A DNA stretch of 64,000 nucleotides from Paenibacillus aceris (GTDB lineage Bacteria > Bacillota > Bacilli > Paenibacillales > NBRC-103111): the NCBI RefSeq assembly GCF_017874035.1, contig NZ_JAGGKV010000007.1:124001-188000 (forward strand), given 5' to 3'. Under the pieces are notes generated by a model. That model worked only from the letters and a program-made list of their open reading frames with translations. It was not told the DNA's origin and did no database searches. The first letter of the stretch is position 1; every line of letters starts with the position of its first letter. Below, in pieces: positions 34,467-43,826 of the stretch. The position numbers and the translations under genes were made by a program.

Positions 34467-35318
34467 ATGGAAGGATATACTGTCGGACAAACAGCCAAGA
34501 TCTGTCAGACCTCCATCCAGACACTTCATTTTTACGACAAAATCGGGCTTGTTAAACCTCACCGGGTAGACGGTCAGAATGGGTATCGGTATTATTCGAG
34601 CCAAGATATTTTACAAATTAAAATCGTTCAGGATTTACAAAGCATGCAGTTCACGCTGGAGCAGATCGGCCAGGTGCTGAGAAGCAAAAGCGGGAGGATC
34701 ATCCCCGAACTGCTCCATGTTAAGCGGGCGGAAGCGCAGCAAGCGATTCTCGATCTAGGGACAATAGTCGGCAATATTGACCAACGGCTGCGGCTTTTGG
34801 AAGATCATGAGCAGCTTCTTCAGGCCTTTGAGCACACACAAGTCGTTGTCGAGCTGAAGACCTACCCTGATCGGTTCGTTGCATTTGAACGCAAGCGTGA
34901 CGTATGCGGCATGGAAACATCCATCATTCGGTTCATGGCGCTGATCGACCGCGTTAAAGAACACGGGTTTACGACGGATGGGCACATCCTGACGATTTAT
35001 CATGATGATCTGCTGACGTTCGACCGCAATGATTCAGATATCGAAGTCTGTGTGCCGCTCAAGCCAGCCGCAGAGGAGCCTGCTTTTACCCGGTGGCTGC
35101 CGGGTGGTGATTACATCTCCGCCGTTTATGCGGGATTTCCAAATGAAGTATCGTGCAAAGGGCTGTATCAACGTTTGAGGGATTGGATGAATCTGAACGG
35201 TTATGCGGAAAACGGTCCTGTGTTGGAGCGGTATTTGATTGATTTTACCCATATGAGGAATACGGATGACTTTATTGTCGATCTGCAAATTCCGGTAAAA
35301 AGCGTATTGACCCTATAG
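34467..35318 (+). CDS. MerR-family regulator with GyrI-like effector domain, BmrR type
   Basis: This 283-aa protein has a MerR winged helix (YTVGQTAKICQTSIQTLHFY, then DKIGLVKPHRV), a dimerising coiled coil to about residue 115, and a C-terminal GyrI/SOUL-like ligand domain. The layout is that of multidrug-sensing BmrR. GAAGGGAG at 34448-34455 supports ATG 34467; the frame opens earlier inside the upstream gene. It may control the neighbouring genes, such as the ABC exporter at 36480-38324. The stop lies within a terminator hairpin. Confidence 0.85.
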   Translation: MEGYTVGQTAKICQTSIQTLHFYDKIGLVKPHRVDGQNGYRYYSSQDILQIKIVQDLQSMQFTLEQIGQVLRSKSGRIIPELLHVKRAEAQQAILDLGTIVGNIDQRLRLLEDHEQLLQAFEHTQVVVELKTYPDRFVAFERKRDVCGMETSIIRFMALIDRVKEHGFTTDGHILTIYHDDLLTFDRNDSDIEVCVPLKPAAEEPAFTRWLPGGDYISAVYAGFPNEVSCKGLYQRLRDWMNLNGYAENGPVLERYLIDFTHMRNTDDFIVDLQIPVKSVLTL

Positions 35319-35338
35319 CTGCTATAGGGTTTATTTTT
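35311..35338 (+). terminator. Terminator of the MerR-family gene
   Basis: CCCTATAGC-TGC-TATAGGG (stem includes the TAG stop) followed by TTTATTTTTG. Confidence 0.8.
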
Positions 35339-35386
35339 GTTTTATAAGCCAGTCATTGCAGTGATGAAGGAGTAGGAGGATGGAGC

Positions 35387-36325
35387 ATGGAGGTCATTTT
35401 AGGAGCAGGGCCGCTCAGCAAGGCAGTTATGAGAGAGCTTTTGAACAAAGGGAAACGGGTCCGGGTCGTGAATTCGTCCGGTAAGGCGAATGTCCCTGCT
35501 GAAGTAGAGGTCGTTCAGGCCGATCTTATGTCGGCTTCTGGAGCGCGGGCTGCCCTGCAGGGGGCGAATAACGTGTTTCAATGCGCGCAGCCCCCGTATC
35601 ACAGGTGGGAGGGACTGTTTCAGCAGTTGATGGGCCACATTACGGAAGCAGCCTCGTATCATCAGGCAAATTTAGTTATGGGCGACAACCTTTACATGTA
35701 TGGCGATGTGAGCGGGCCAATCCACGAAGGGCTTCCGTATGAGGCAGACACTCGGAAAGGAAAGGTAAGGGCCGAGATAGCACAAGGGCTGCTCGATTTA
35801 CATCGCAAAGGGACGGTGAAAGTAGCGATCGGCAGGGGGGCTGATTTCTACGGGCCCTATGTGAACAACTCCTACGTGGGCGCTCGTTTCTTCGCTTCAG
35901 TTGCGGCAGGCAAAGCCTGCTCTCTGCTGGGTGATCTGGACGCGCCGCATACCTTTACGTATATCGATGATTTTGGCCGGGCTTTGGTGACGCTCAGCGA
36001 GCATGAGGATGCCTTCGGTCAAGCGTGGCATGTCCCGCATGCAGAGACAGTCAGCACCCGGCAATTCGCGGAATTAGCCTACGAGGCAGCAGGGCATTCT
36101 CCGCGTATTGGTACGATGGGCCGGGGAATGCTCCGCTTAGGGGGGCTGTTTATACCCGCGGCTAGGGAAGTGATCGAAATGCTGTATCAATTCGAGAAGC
36201 CATTCGATGTGGACTGCAGCAAGTTTATTCGGCGTTTTGGAGAGAAAGCGGGACCAACGCCGCTGCGTACGGCGCTTAAGGAGACGATAGCTTGGCATCG
36301 GGAGCAGGCCACGGTGAAGGTGTAG
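35387..36325 (+). CDS. NAD-dependent epimerase/dehydratase-like protein
   Basis: This 312-aa protein is an extended short-chain dehydrogenase of the atypical type. The N-terminal Rossmann motif is unusual (LGAGPLSKAV), and the catalytic Tyr-x3-Lys is not clearly present: the region reads NLYMYGDVSGP. Later parts (GRGADFYGPYV, FTYIDDFGRALV) match nucleoside-sugar epimerase relatives. It probably binds NAD(P) and may be a reductase or a regulator. The start ATG 35387 follows GTAGGAGG. The ABC exporter follows 154 bases later. Confidence 0.78.
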   Translation: MEVILGAGPLSKAVMRELLNKGKRVRVVNSSGKANVPAEVEVVQADLMSASGARAALQGANNVFQCAQPPYHRWEGLFQQLMGHITEAASYHQANLVMGDNLYMYGDVSGPIHEGLPYEADTRKGKVRAEIAQGLLDLHRKGTVKVAIGRGADFYGPYVNNSYVGARFFASVAAGKACSLLGDLDAPHTFTYIDDFGRALVTLSEHEDAFGQAWHVPHAETVSTRQFAELAYEAAGHSPRIGTMGRGMLRLGGLFIPAAREVIEMLYQFEKPFDVDCSKFIRRFGEKAGPTPLRTALKETIAWHREQATVKV

Positions 36326-36479
36326 TCCCATGCTAACAGCCCCTCTACATCTGCGGACCGATTCGTTCCCGTTTATATTCCGTTTAAAATACAGGTGTAT
36401 GATTCTTTTTGCAAAGAGATACTGAAAAGATCATTCACAAGACGGATGAACGTCCGATCGGGTAAAGGAGTAGAGATAC

Positions 36480-38324
36480 ATGGCAGTTACAAGGAAAGAA
36501 GCGCCTAAGGGCGCGAGCAATTGGCGGGGCTTCGTCCGCTTGCTCATGCAGGCGAAACCGCCTAAGCTTCTGTTAAGCATAGCATTAGGATTAAGCATTA
36601 TTTCAACATTGGTAAGTCTGGTGATTCCGCTATTTACGAAAAATGTCGTTGACAGCTTCTCCATCGATGCGTTGAATTGGATGCAGATTAGCGGCATGGC
36701 CATCGCATTCGTGGGGTCGGCTATAGCCTCCGGCGTATCGGTGTACTTATTGAATTATGCGGGACAGAGTGTGGTGGCAGGCATTCGGGACCGTTTGTGG
36801 AAAAAGCTGCTGGTGCTGCCAGTCGGATATTACGATAACCACCAGACGGGGGATACGATCTCCCGGATGACGAACGATACTGCCGTGATTAAAGGGCTAA
36901 TTGCAGAGCATACGTCGGGATTCGTAACTGGCGTCATTTCGATTGTCGGTTCGGTTGTAGTACTTCTATATATGGATTGGAAAATGACGCTCATCATGTT
37001 CAGCGTGTTCCCGCTGGCTTTCCTCATCCTATTTCCGCTAGGCCGGCAAATGTTCAAAATCTCTAAAGGCATGCAGGCCGAGACGGCAAGCTTTACTTCG
37101 GTGCTTAATCGCGTGCTCTCTGAGATCCGCTTGGTAAAGGCGGCGAATGCAGAGCCTATTGAGTATCAGGAAGGAAGTTCAGGGATTCAAAAGCTGTTTA
37201 AATTCGGACTCCGCGAAGGCAAGATTCAGGCATTAATGGCGCCGCTTGTTACGTTTGTCATGCTCATGCTGTTTGTCGTGCTGTTCGGTTATGGCGGCAT
37301 GCGGGTGGCTTCGGGGGCGATTTCTGCGGGGCAGTTAGTTGCTTTCATGCTGTATTTATTTCAAATTGTGATGCCGATTACGCAAATTACGCAGTTTTTC
37401 AATCAAGCGCAAAAAGCAATGGGAGCGACGGATACGATCCTCAAGGTGCTGGACTATGAAGAAGAGAACCCGCATGCAGGTGTGTCTGTAGCGAACGCGT
37501 CCCAGTCGATTCACTTCAAGCAAGTGACCTATGGCTACAAAGAAGGGGAGTCCGTCCTTAAAAATGTAAGCTTTACGATGGAAGCGGGCAAAGTGACGGC
37601 GATTGTGGGTCCGAGCGGAAGCGGGAAGACGACTACGTTCTCGCTGTTGGAGAGGTTCTACTCGCCACAGAGGGGTTCCATCACATTAGGTGCGGATGGG
37701 ATTGATCAGTTCTCACTCATTTCCTGGCGGAGTCAGATCGGATATGTTTCACAGGAGAGTCCGCTCATTGCAGGGACGATTCGGGATAATATCTGTTATG
37801 GGCTGCAGCGTGAGGTGACGCTGGAGGAGTTGAAGCTGGCTTCGCAGATGGCGTATGCGGACACGTTTATTGAAGAGCTGCCGCAAAAGTATGCCACGGA
37901 AGTCGGTGAGCGCGGCATCAAGTTGTCCGGCGGGCAGCGGCAGCGGATTGCGATTGCGCGTGCTTTGCTGCGCGATCCGAAAATTTTGATGCTGGACGAA
38001 GCGACATCAAGTTTGGACAGCAAGTCCGAGGTTGTTGTGCAGCAAGCGCTGCAAAACCTTATGCAGGGGCGGACGACGCTGGTCATCGCACATCGTTTGT
38101 CGACGGTGGTTGATGCGGACCAGATCATCTTCCTGGATAAAGGCGTCGTGACAGGCAGCGGTACGCACCAGGAATTGCTAGAGTCGCATGACATGTACCG
38201 CGAGTTTGCTACGCAGCAGCTTCAACTGCAGGAGCAGTTGTCTGCGGATTCGGGGTTGGTGCAGGCGGAGGCTCTATCCTCCGGTGAGATTCCCGCTCAT
38301 TCAGCGTCAATCGCCAACGGATAA
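36480..38324 (+). CDS. Homodimer-type ABC exporter (BmrA/LmrA-like), fused permease and ATPase
   Basis: This 614-aa half-transporter has six transmembrane helices (about residues 30-320) and a C-terminal ATPase with Walker A GPSGSGKTT, Q-loop YVSQESPL, signature LSGGQRQRIAIARALL, Walker B ILMLDEATSSLD and the switch His in VIAHRLSTV. The type exports drugs, lipids or peptides as a homodimer. The start ATG 36480 follows GGAG. It is monocistronic with its own terminator. The BmrR-like regulator 1.2 kb upstream is a candidate controller. Confidence 0.9.
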   Translation: MAVTRKEAPKGASNWRGFVRLLMQAKPPKLLLSIALGLSIISTLVSLVIPLFTKNVVDSFSIDALNWMQISGMAIAFVGSAIASGVSVYLLNYAGQSVVAGIRDRLWKKLLVLPVGYYDNHQTGDTISRMTNDTAVIKGLIAEHTSGFVTGVISIVGSVVVLLYMDWKMTLIMFSVFPLAFLILFPLGRQMFKISKGMQAETASFTSVLNRVLSEIRLVKAANAEPIEYQEGSSGIQKLFKFGLREGKIQALMAPLVTFVMLMLFVVLFGYGGMRVASGAISAGQLVAFMLYLFQIVMPITQITQFFNQAQKAMGATDTILKVLDYEEENPHAGVSVANASQSIHFKQVTYGYKEGESVLKNVSFTMEAGKVTAIVGPSGSGKTTTFSLLERFYSPQRGSITLGADGIDQFSLISWRSQIGYVSQESPLIAGTIRDNICYGLQREVTLEELKLASQMAYADTFIEELPQKYATEVGERGIKLSGGQRQRIAIARALLRDPKILMLDEATSSLDSKSEVVVQQALQNLMQGRTTLVIAHRLSTVVDADQIIFLDKGVVTGSGTHQELLESHDMYREFATQQLQLQEQLSADSGLVQAEALSSGEIPAHSASIANG

Positions 38325-38371
38325 CCTTCAACCGTCTGGAGTAATCTGATTCATGAAATAATAATATAAGG

Positions 38372-38409
38372 GTGGTTGGGCAGAAGAAATCTGCACAACC
38401 ACTTTTTTT
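38372..38409 (+). terminator. Terminator of the ABC exporter gene
   Basis: GTGGTTG/CAACCAC with inner GCAGA/TCTGC and seven T's. Confidence 0.92.
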
Positions 38410-38446
38410 GTTCAGCCGGTAAATTTCCGGGGCGGTTAGGAGCAGA

Positions 38447-39052
38447 TTAGAGGTTTTCTTTCATCAGGGCGGCAATTTTGCGCTCATTCTCTCTATTTAG
38501 AGCTTCTAATCGCTGGATCACAAGCTTTTGGCGTTCCACTGGATGGTTTTGGCTTAATTTGGCCTTACCCTCCATCCTTGTTATTTTGATTTTGAAGGCC
38601 TGAATGCCTTTGCTTAGTCCAGCCAAATAGGCGGGATCTACAGAACCTAAATCATAAGGACTGTTAGGTTCTTCATATTTTGCAATCAAACCCTGCATGG
38701 AGGCCATCACTTCTTGCTCATCGTCAATAAGCTCGGCTTGGCCGTATGCGTGAACAGCCACATAATTCCACGTGGGAACGGACTGGCTTGTTTCATACCA
38801 GGAGGGAGAGATATAACTGTGCGGCCCCTGGAAAATGACCAAAACCTCCTGCTGTCCGAGATCCCTCCAATGCGGATTGGGACGCGCAACATGTCCGTAT
38901 AAGCACTCATTTGTGCGATCCAAAATAAGTGGCAAATGGGTAGCGAAAGAGTGGTTTTGATGCTGAGAAATCAGTGTGGCAAAGCCATTTTGTTCGATAA
39001 TTTCGTACATGAGGTTGTGATCTTTTATTTCGAAATGGGATGGGATGTACAT
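38447..39052 (-). CDS. paiB: PaiB-like FMN-binding negative transcriptional regulator family protein
   Basis: This 201-aa protein matches PaiB (protease synthase and sporulation regulator family): MYIPSHFEI at the start, [52 protein letters not shown] and the C-terminal KLSQNHP. The fold is a split-barrel flavin binder. In Bacillus PaiB reduces expression of protease and sporulation genes; here the usual partner paiA is not adjacent. It stands alone on the minus strand. Confidence 0.87.
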   Translation of the reverse strand: MYIPSHFEIKDHNLMYEIIEQNGFATLISQHQNHSFATHLPLILDRTNECLYGHVARPNPHWRDLGQQEVLVIFQGPHSYISPSWYETSQSVPTWNYVAVHAYGQAELIDDEQEVMASMQGLIAKYEEPNSPYDLGSVDPAYLAGLSKGIQAFKIKITRMEGKAKLSQNHPVERQKLVIQRLEALNRENERKIAALMKENL

Positions 39053-39259
39053 GATTGCTGCTCACCTACTTCGTTAGGGTTTAGTTTTAAGACATTATAG
39101 CAATCGTGAGGGTATTCACACAGTGCCAATTTCGGCGAAATGTAGTGTGCCACTTGGAATGAAGTTCCCTGGTATGCGCCTCTTCAACTCAAAGGAAGCA
39201 AAGCGCAAATGTCGAATAAGTAAGCTAGAAATCAGACGAAGATCTGGAGGGATGCGATT

Positions 39260-40237
39260 TTGGAAAAAGTAAGATGGGGAATTATTGGCTGCGGTGATGT
39301 GACTGAAGTAAAAAGCGGACCGGCTTTACAGAAGGTGGCAGGCTCAGAGCTCGTTGCCGTCATGCGGCGCAATGGCCATTTGGCTGAAGATTACGCGAGA
39401 AGACATGGCGTTGCCAAATGGTACGATGATGCGAATGCCCTGATCCATGATCCGGATGTGAACGCGATTTATGTGGCAACACCGCCCGGTTTTCATCATG
39501 AGTATGTGTTGATGGCGGCAAAGGCAGGAAAGCCTGTTTATGTGGAAAAGCCAATGGCTAGAAATCATGGGGAGTGTCTCGAGATGATCGCCGCCTGCGA
39601 AGAGGCCGGTGTTCCGCTTTTTGTGGCCTATTACCGCAGAGGCTTGCCCAAATTTGTACAGATTAAAGAACTGCTAGAAAGCGGTGTACTGGGGGAAATC
39701 AGATTCGTAAACACCACTTATTTGCAAATGCTGCGGGAGGACCAGGGGCAAGATCTGCCATGGCGTTTACAGCCTGAACTTTCGGGAGGCGGGCTCTTCG
39801 TCGATTTGGCCAGCCACACGTTGGACATTCTGGACTATTTGCTGGGACCGATCGGCGAAGTGAAGGGTTTTGCCAGAAATCAGAGCGGGCAGCTTCAAGT
39901 CGAGGATATCGTGACAACAGCCTATGCGTTTGAATCCGGTGTCATGGGGATGGGGGTTTGGAGCTTTAACAGCTTCAAGCGCAGCGATGTGAATGAAATT
40001 GTGGGCAGTCTCGGCAAAGTGACGTTTTCGACATTTGGCGGGGATCTTCGTGTAGAGACGGCGGATGGTCACGTGGAGGAATTTACGATTCCCAATCCGG
40101 CTCATGTACAGCAGCCTTTGATCGGAATGGTCGTTGATGAGCTTAGAGGAGTGGGCAAAAGCCCAAGCACGGGGCGGACGGGAGCACGTACGAATCGAGT
40201 CATGGATGAGATGCTTCGCGACTTCTATCGTCAGTAA
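39260..40237 (+). CDS. Gfo/Idh/MocA-family NAD(P)-dependent oxidoreductase
   Basis: This 325-aa protein has the N-terminal Rossmann motif WGIIGCGDVTEVKSG, the EKPMARNHGEC motif with the conserved Lys, and the C-terminal domain with GGGLFVDLASHTLDILDYLLG (possible catalytic His). Members oxidise or reduce sugars and inositols. The substrate is unknown. The start is TTG 39260 with TGGAGGG 8 bases upstream. No sugar operon adjoins it. Confidence 0.88.
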   Translation: MEKVRWGIIGCGDVTEVKSGPALQKVAGSELVAVMRRNGHLAEDYARRHGVAKWYDDANALIHDPDVNAIYVATPPGFHHEYVLMAAKAGKPVYVEKPMARNHGECLEMIAACEEAGVPLFVAYYRRGLPKFVQIKELLESGVLGEIRFVNTTYLQMLREDQGQDLPWRLQPELSGGGLFVDLASHTLDILDYLLGPIGEVKGFARNQSGQLQVEDIVTTAYAFESGVMGMGVWSFNSFKRSDVNEIVGSLGKVTFSTFGGDLRVETADGHVEEFTIPNPAHVQQPLIGMVVDELRGVGKSPSTGRTGARTNRVMDEMLRDFYRQ

Positions 40238-40281
40238 TCCCAGGGATACTCGTCCATATATTAACAGAATCGATAAAACGA

Positions 40282-40310
40282 TTGACGGAAACACGCGAGC
40301 CAATTAAACT
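40282..40310 (+). promoter_or_regulatory. Probable promoter of the TrpXYZ-like ABC operon
   Basis: TTGACG (40282-40287), 17 bases, TAAACT (40305-40310). The leader to the TTG start is about 120 bases and shows no T-box signature. Confidence 0.5.
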
Positions 40311-40437
40311 ATGGTAAATTAGTATCACTTGAATACCTGACAGCGTCTTCATACTTTGCCGAGCAAAAGCGTTAAAGTGGTGAGCGAGCAATGGGTTCAA
40401 GTTGGTCAAAAGGGAACAAAAGAGAGGGGTAATTAGG

Positions 40438-41487
40438 TTGAAAAAGAAAGCACTCGCATCACTTGTATTATCAGCAGCTCTTATGGTCGTAGCCGGTTGT
40501 GGTCAAAAAACAGAAACAGCGCCTGCGGCAGGTGGCGCGTCTACAGCTCCAGCAGCAACGGCAGCTGCGCAAAAAACGTACAAAATCGCGATTTCGCAAA
40601 TCGTGGAACATCCTTCTTTGGATGCAACTCGTCAAGGCTTTCTGGCAGCGCTTAAAGATGCCGGTATCGTCGAAGGCACGAACCTGAAAGTTGACTTCAA
40701 CAATGCGCAAGGCGATCAAACAAACAATTTATCCATCGCACAAAAAATTGCTTCCGCTGACAACGACCTGGTGCTAGGTATTGCAACACCATCCGCTCAA
40801 GCGGTTGTACAGCAAGTGAAAAAAGCGCCGGTTCTGTTTGCGGCCGTTACGGATCCGGTTGCAGCCAAAATCGTGACGAATGTTGACAAGCCGGGCGGTT
40901 CCGTTTCCGGAGCATCGGATACAAACCCAATGGCAGTCGCTCAATTAATGGATTTCGTTGCGGCTAACATGCCGAAAGTGAAAACGGTCGGCCTTGTTAT
41001 TAACGAAGGAGAGCCGAACGCTGTTATCATGGCTAAAAATGCCGAGCAAGCATTGACGAAGCATAACATTAAGCTTGTTAAAGCACCGGTAACGAATACA
41101 TCTGAAGTGAAGCAAGCCGCTCAATCGCTTGTCGGACGCGCGGATGCATTCTTGATTACGCTGGACAACACGGTTGTTAGCGGCGTAGACGGCATCATTC
41201 AAATTGCTAACGAAAAGAAAATTCCGTTCTTCTCCAGTGACCGCGATACCGTGGAAAAAGGAGCATTTGCAACGGTTGGCTTCAAATATTATGATCATGG
41301 CTATCAAGTAGGTCAAATGGCTGTTGAAATTTTGAAAAACGGTAAAAAACCAGCGGACATGAAAGTAACAGTTCCTGATAAACTGGATCTGATTTTGAAC
41401 ATGAAAGCTGCTAAGGCACAAGGCATTGAAGTCACTGACGCGATGAAAAATGCTGTGAAAGACAAAGAGAAAAACATCATTCAGTAA
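40438..41487 (+). CDS. ABC transporter substrate-binding lipoprotein, TrpX-like
   Basis: This 349-aa lipoprotein has lipobox VAGC at about residues 17-20 and the fold of the PF04392 family (YKIAISQIVEHPSLDATRQG, then VLGIATPSAQAV, TDPVAAKIV, GASDTNPM). Relatives include the tryptophan/tyrosine-type importers TrpXYZ of streptococci. The start is TTG 40438 behind GAGGGGT; a frame extension to 40402 has no binding site. The permease and ATPase follow in order, so this is a complete importer. The ligand is not certain: an aromatic amino acid is the usual assignment. Confidence 0.88.
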   Translation: MKKKALASLVLSAALMVVAGCGQKTETAPAAGGASTAPAATAAAQKTYKIAISQIVEHPSLDATRQGFLAALKDAGIVEGTNLKVDFNNAQGDQTNNLSIAQKIASADNDLVLGIATPSAQAVVQQVKKAPVLFAAVTDPVAAKIVTNVDKPGGSVSGASDTNPMAVAQLMDFVAANMPKVKTVGLVINEGEPNAVIMAKNAEQALTKHNIKLVKAPVTNTSEVKQAAQSLVGRADAFLITLDNTVVSGVDGIIQIANEKKIPFFSSDRDTVEKGAFATVGFKYYDHGYQVGQMAVEILKNGKKPADMKVTVPDKLDLILNMKAAKAQGIEVTDAMKNAVKDKEKNIIQ

Positions 41488-41594
41488 TGGATTGGATACA
41501 AGAGGGGTGGACGACACTTTCGTTCGCCTCTTTTTTTCTCCCACCCGGCTGAATGGCGGACGTTGTTTATTTTTAGATAGGAGGTTGTTAAAAC

Positions 41595-42509
41595 ATGATG
41601 GATTCCATGAGTGGTGCCGTCGAGCTGGGTCTTCTTTATGCGTTGATGGCACTTGGTGTCTATATCACTTTTCGCATTCTCGATTTCCCGGATTTAACGG
41701 TGGATGGGAGTTTTACGACTGGCGGCGCTATCGCGGCTATTATGATTTCGCACGGATATTCACCGTTGCTTGCGTGTGTGGCTGCTTTTGCCGGAGGGCT
41801 CGCTGCAGGGGCTTGTACGGGATTGCTTCATACAAAGGGCAAAATCAACGGCCTTTTGTCCGGTATTTTGATGATGATCGCTCTGTACTCGATTAATATG
41901 CGGATTATGGGGAAACCGAACATTTCGCTGCTTGGCGCGGATACAATGTTCACATCCATTTCTCCGATTGCGGTGGGGTTCATTGTTGTGATTTTGTTTA
42001 AACTGCTGATGGATGGGTTTCTGCATACCGATTTGGGGTTGTCGCTCCGTGCGACGGGCGATAATGCTCGCATGATTCGCAGCTTTGGAGCGAATACAGA
42101 TAACACGACCATTCTAGGCGTTAGCTTATCTAATGGATTAGTAGCGCTTTCCGGTGCGATGATTGCACAGCAATCAGGATTTGCCGACATCTCTATGGGA
42201 ATCGGGATGATCGTCATTGGTTTGGCTTCGGTCATTATCGGGGAAGCGATCTTCGGCTCTCAAAGCGTGTTCCGCGCGACGTTGGCGGCTGTTCTTGGCT
42301 CCATTGTGTACCGTATCGTGGTAGCTTTGGCACTGCGCGTGGAGTGGCTCAATGCTTCCGATTTAAAATTGATTACCGCGATTATCGTTATTATTGCACT
42401 CGTACTGCCATCTGTGCAGCGATCTATCAGGCAAAAGGCAACCGCCAAACGGCGTTCCGCTGAGCTAATTGCCCGCGCCGTGCAAATGAATAAGGGAGGT
42501 GGCCGCTGA
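41595..42509 (+). CDS. ABC transporter permease, TrpY-like (branched-chain/ribose type fold)
   Basis: This 304-aa protein has about eight transmembrane segments and a branched-chain-amino-acid-type permease sequence: FRILDFPDLTVDGSF near the start, GINVSL-like loop at LRATGDNARMIRSFGANT, and GLASVIIGEAIFG. It forms the membrane channel with the ATPase whose start overlaps its stop by one base (TGATG). The start ATG 41595 follows AGGAGG. A 107-base gap separates it from the binding protein. Confidence 0.88.
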   Translation: MMDSMSGAVELGLLYALMALGVYITFRILDFPDLTVDGSFTTGGAIAAIMISHGYSPLLACVAAFAGGLAAGACTGLLHTKGKINGLLSGILMMIALYSINMRIMGKPNISLLGADTMFTSISPIAVGFIVVILFKLLMDGFLHTDLGLSLRATGDNARMIRSFGANTDNTTILGVSLSNGLVALSGAMIAQQSGFADISMGIGMIVIGLASVIIGEAIFGSQSVFRATLAAVLGSIVYRIVVALALRVEWLNASDLKLITAIIVIIALVLPSVQRSIRQKATAKRRSAELIARAVQMNKGGGR

Positions 42510-43303
42510 TGCTGAAGCTCTCGAATGTTTCCAAGCTGTTTAACCCGGGTTCTGCCGATGAGAAAATCGCGCTGATCGGCATTAACTTAACCCTGAAGCC
42601 CGGCGACTTCGTCACGGTCATCGGCAGTAACGGCGCCGGTAAATCGACGCTGATGAACATCATCTCCGGCGTGATGACGCCGGATGCCGGCGAGGTGGCG
42701 ATCAGTGGCGAGACGATCCACCACCTGCCGGAATACGAGCGCAGCCGCTGGATCGGCCGCGTGTTTCAAGATCCCATGGCGGGGACCGCTCCTCGAATGA
42801 TGATCGAGGAGAATCTCGCCATGGCGTATACCCGCGGCAAGAAGCGCGGGCTCAGCTTTGGTACTAACGCGCGCAGACGTGCGTTATTTCTGGAACAGCT
42901 GCAGCGCCTGGGTATCGGCTTGGAGAGCCGCCTGCGCGCGAAGGTGGGTCTGCTCTCCGGCGGAGAGCGTCAAGCCCTCAGCTTGCTGATGGCGACGTTC
43001 ACTCAGCCGCAGATACTGCTGCTGGATGAGCACACCGCCGCGCTCGATCCTGCGCGTGCTGAGCTGATTACGCGATTGACCGAGGAAATCGTGCGCGAAA
43101 TGAAGCTGACCACACTTATGGTCACGCATAACATGGAGCAGGCGATACGTCTGGGCAACCGCCTGATCATGATGGATAAGGGCCGCATCATCCTCGATGT
43201 GAGCGAGGAGCGGAAGAAGGAACTCACCGTGGAGCAGCTGCTCGGTGAGTTCGAGCAAATCAGCGGCAGCAAGCTGTCGGATGACCGCGTAGTGTTGGGA
43301 TAA
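42509..43303 (+). CDS. ABC transporter ATPase, TrpZ-like
   Basis: This 264-aa ATPase energises the preceding permease. Walker A is GSNGAGKST, the signature reads LLSGGERQALSLLMA, Walker B is ILLLDEHTAALDP, and the switch His is in MVTHNMEQA. The start is ATG 42509, one base overlapping the permease stop, so translation is coupled. A very strong terminator closes the operon. Confidence 0.92.
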   Translation: MLKLSNVSKLFNPGSADEKIALIGINLTLKPGDFVTVIGSNGAGKSTLMNIISGVMTPDAGEVAISGETIHHLPEYERSRWIGRVFQDPMAGTAPRMMIEENLAMAYTRGKKRGLSFGTNARRRALFLEQLQRLGIGLESRLRAKVGLLSGGERQALSLLMATFTQPQILLLDEHTAALDPARAELITRLTEEIVREMKLTTLMVTHNMEQAIRLGNRLIMMDKGRIILDVSEERKKELTVEQLLGEFEQISGSKLSDDRVVLG

Positions 43304-43311
43304 ATAAATAA

Positions 43312-43357
43312 GCCTTCGGCTCAAGGGAGAATTCCTTGGCTGAAGGCTTTTTTTTTT
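43312..43357 (+). terminator. Terminator of the TrpXYZ-like operon
   Basis: AAGCCTTC(g)GCT pairs with (GC)tGAAGGCTT and is followed by nine T's. Confidence 0.9.
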
Positions 43358-43518
43358 CTTGGGTAGAGCGGCGGATGTGAGAGAAGCTGTTTTAAGTGGC
43401 GACGGTGGGATTGGCTACTCCAAGCGACAAAGGTACGGCAAGGATGCCTGTTAGCGAGAGTGGTGTGAGATGAAGAGTTGAACAAGTTAAATTGAATCGG
43501 TGTCATGCCACCTCTTGG

Positions 43519-43697
43519 TTGTACTTTGTACAATCATATGTGCCTAATTGTGCTGCGGCAGCATGCTATGTTGCATTTAATACAACCATTTGCTTCTTAA
43601 AGATGGTTGTACGGCTCATTTTGGTGGAATTGTTGTATTTTATACAATGAAGGGGCTGCAGCTCATAAAAGTCATCAAATCGTTGTATAAAGTACAA
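43519..43697. repeat. Array of 15-bp palindromes TTGTAY-N3-RTACAA
   Basis: Four dyads lie in this convergent intergenic stretch: TTGTACTTTGTACAA (43519-43533), TTGCATTTAATACAA (43571-43585), TTGTATTTTATACAA (43633-43647) and TTGTATAAAGTACAA (43683-43697), plus a half-site GGTTGTAC near 43605. Spacing is 50-62 bp. The rest of 43358-43770 shows no gene. Since both flanking genes end here, these are not obvious promoter operators. Confidence 0.7.
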
Positions 43698-43771
43698 CGT
43701 AGCCACATCCAAGAGCTGAGAAAGCCCAAAAGGCCGTCTCAGGACTAGAAGCGAGCCAGATCACAGCTAAA

Positions 43772-43822
43772 AAGAAAAGTCCCTACCGACTGTCTGATAC
43801 ACAGCATGGGTAAGGACTTTTT
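43772..43822. terminator. Bidirectional terminator
   Basis: AAAGTCC-TACC pairs with GGTA-GGACTTT around a 21-base loop, with T's after the plus arm and A's before it. It serves the MFS pump gene on the minus strand. Confidence 0.75.
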
Positions 43823-43826
43823 TTAA

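Noticed and set aside
40238..40437. T-box leader before the TrpXYZ-like operon
   Set aside because: The region is short and lacks the T-box and specifier-loop sequences.
43519..43697. Operators of flanking genes
   Set aside because: Both neighbouring genes end here, and no gene starts in the interval.
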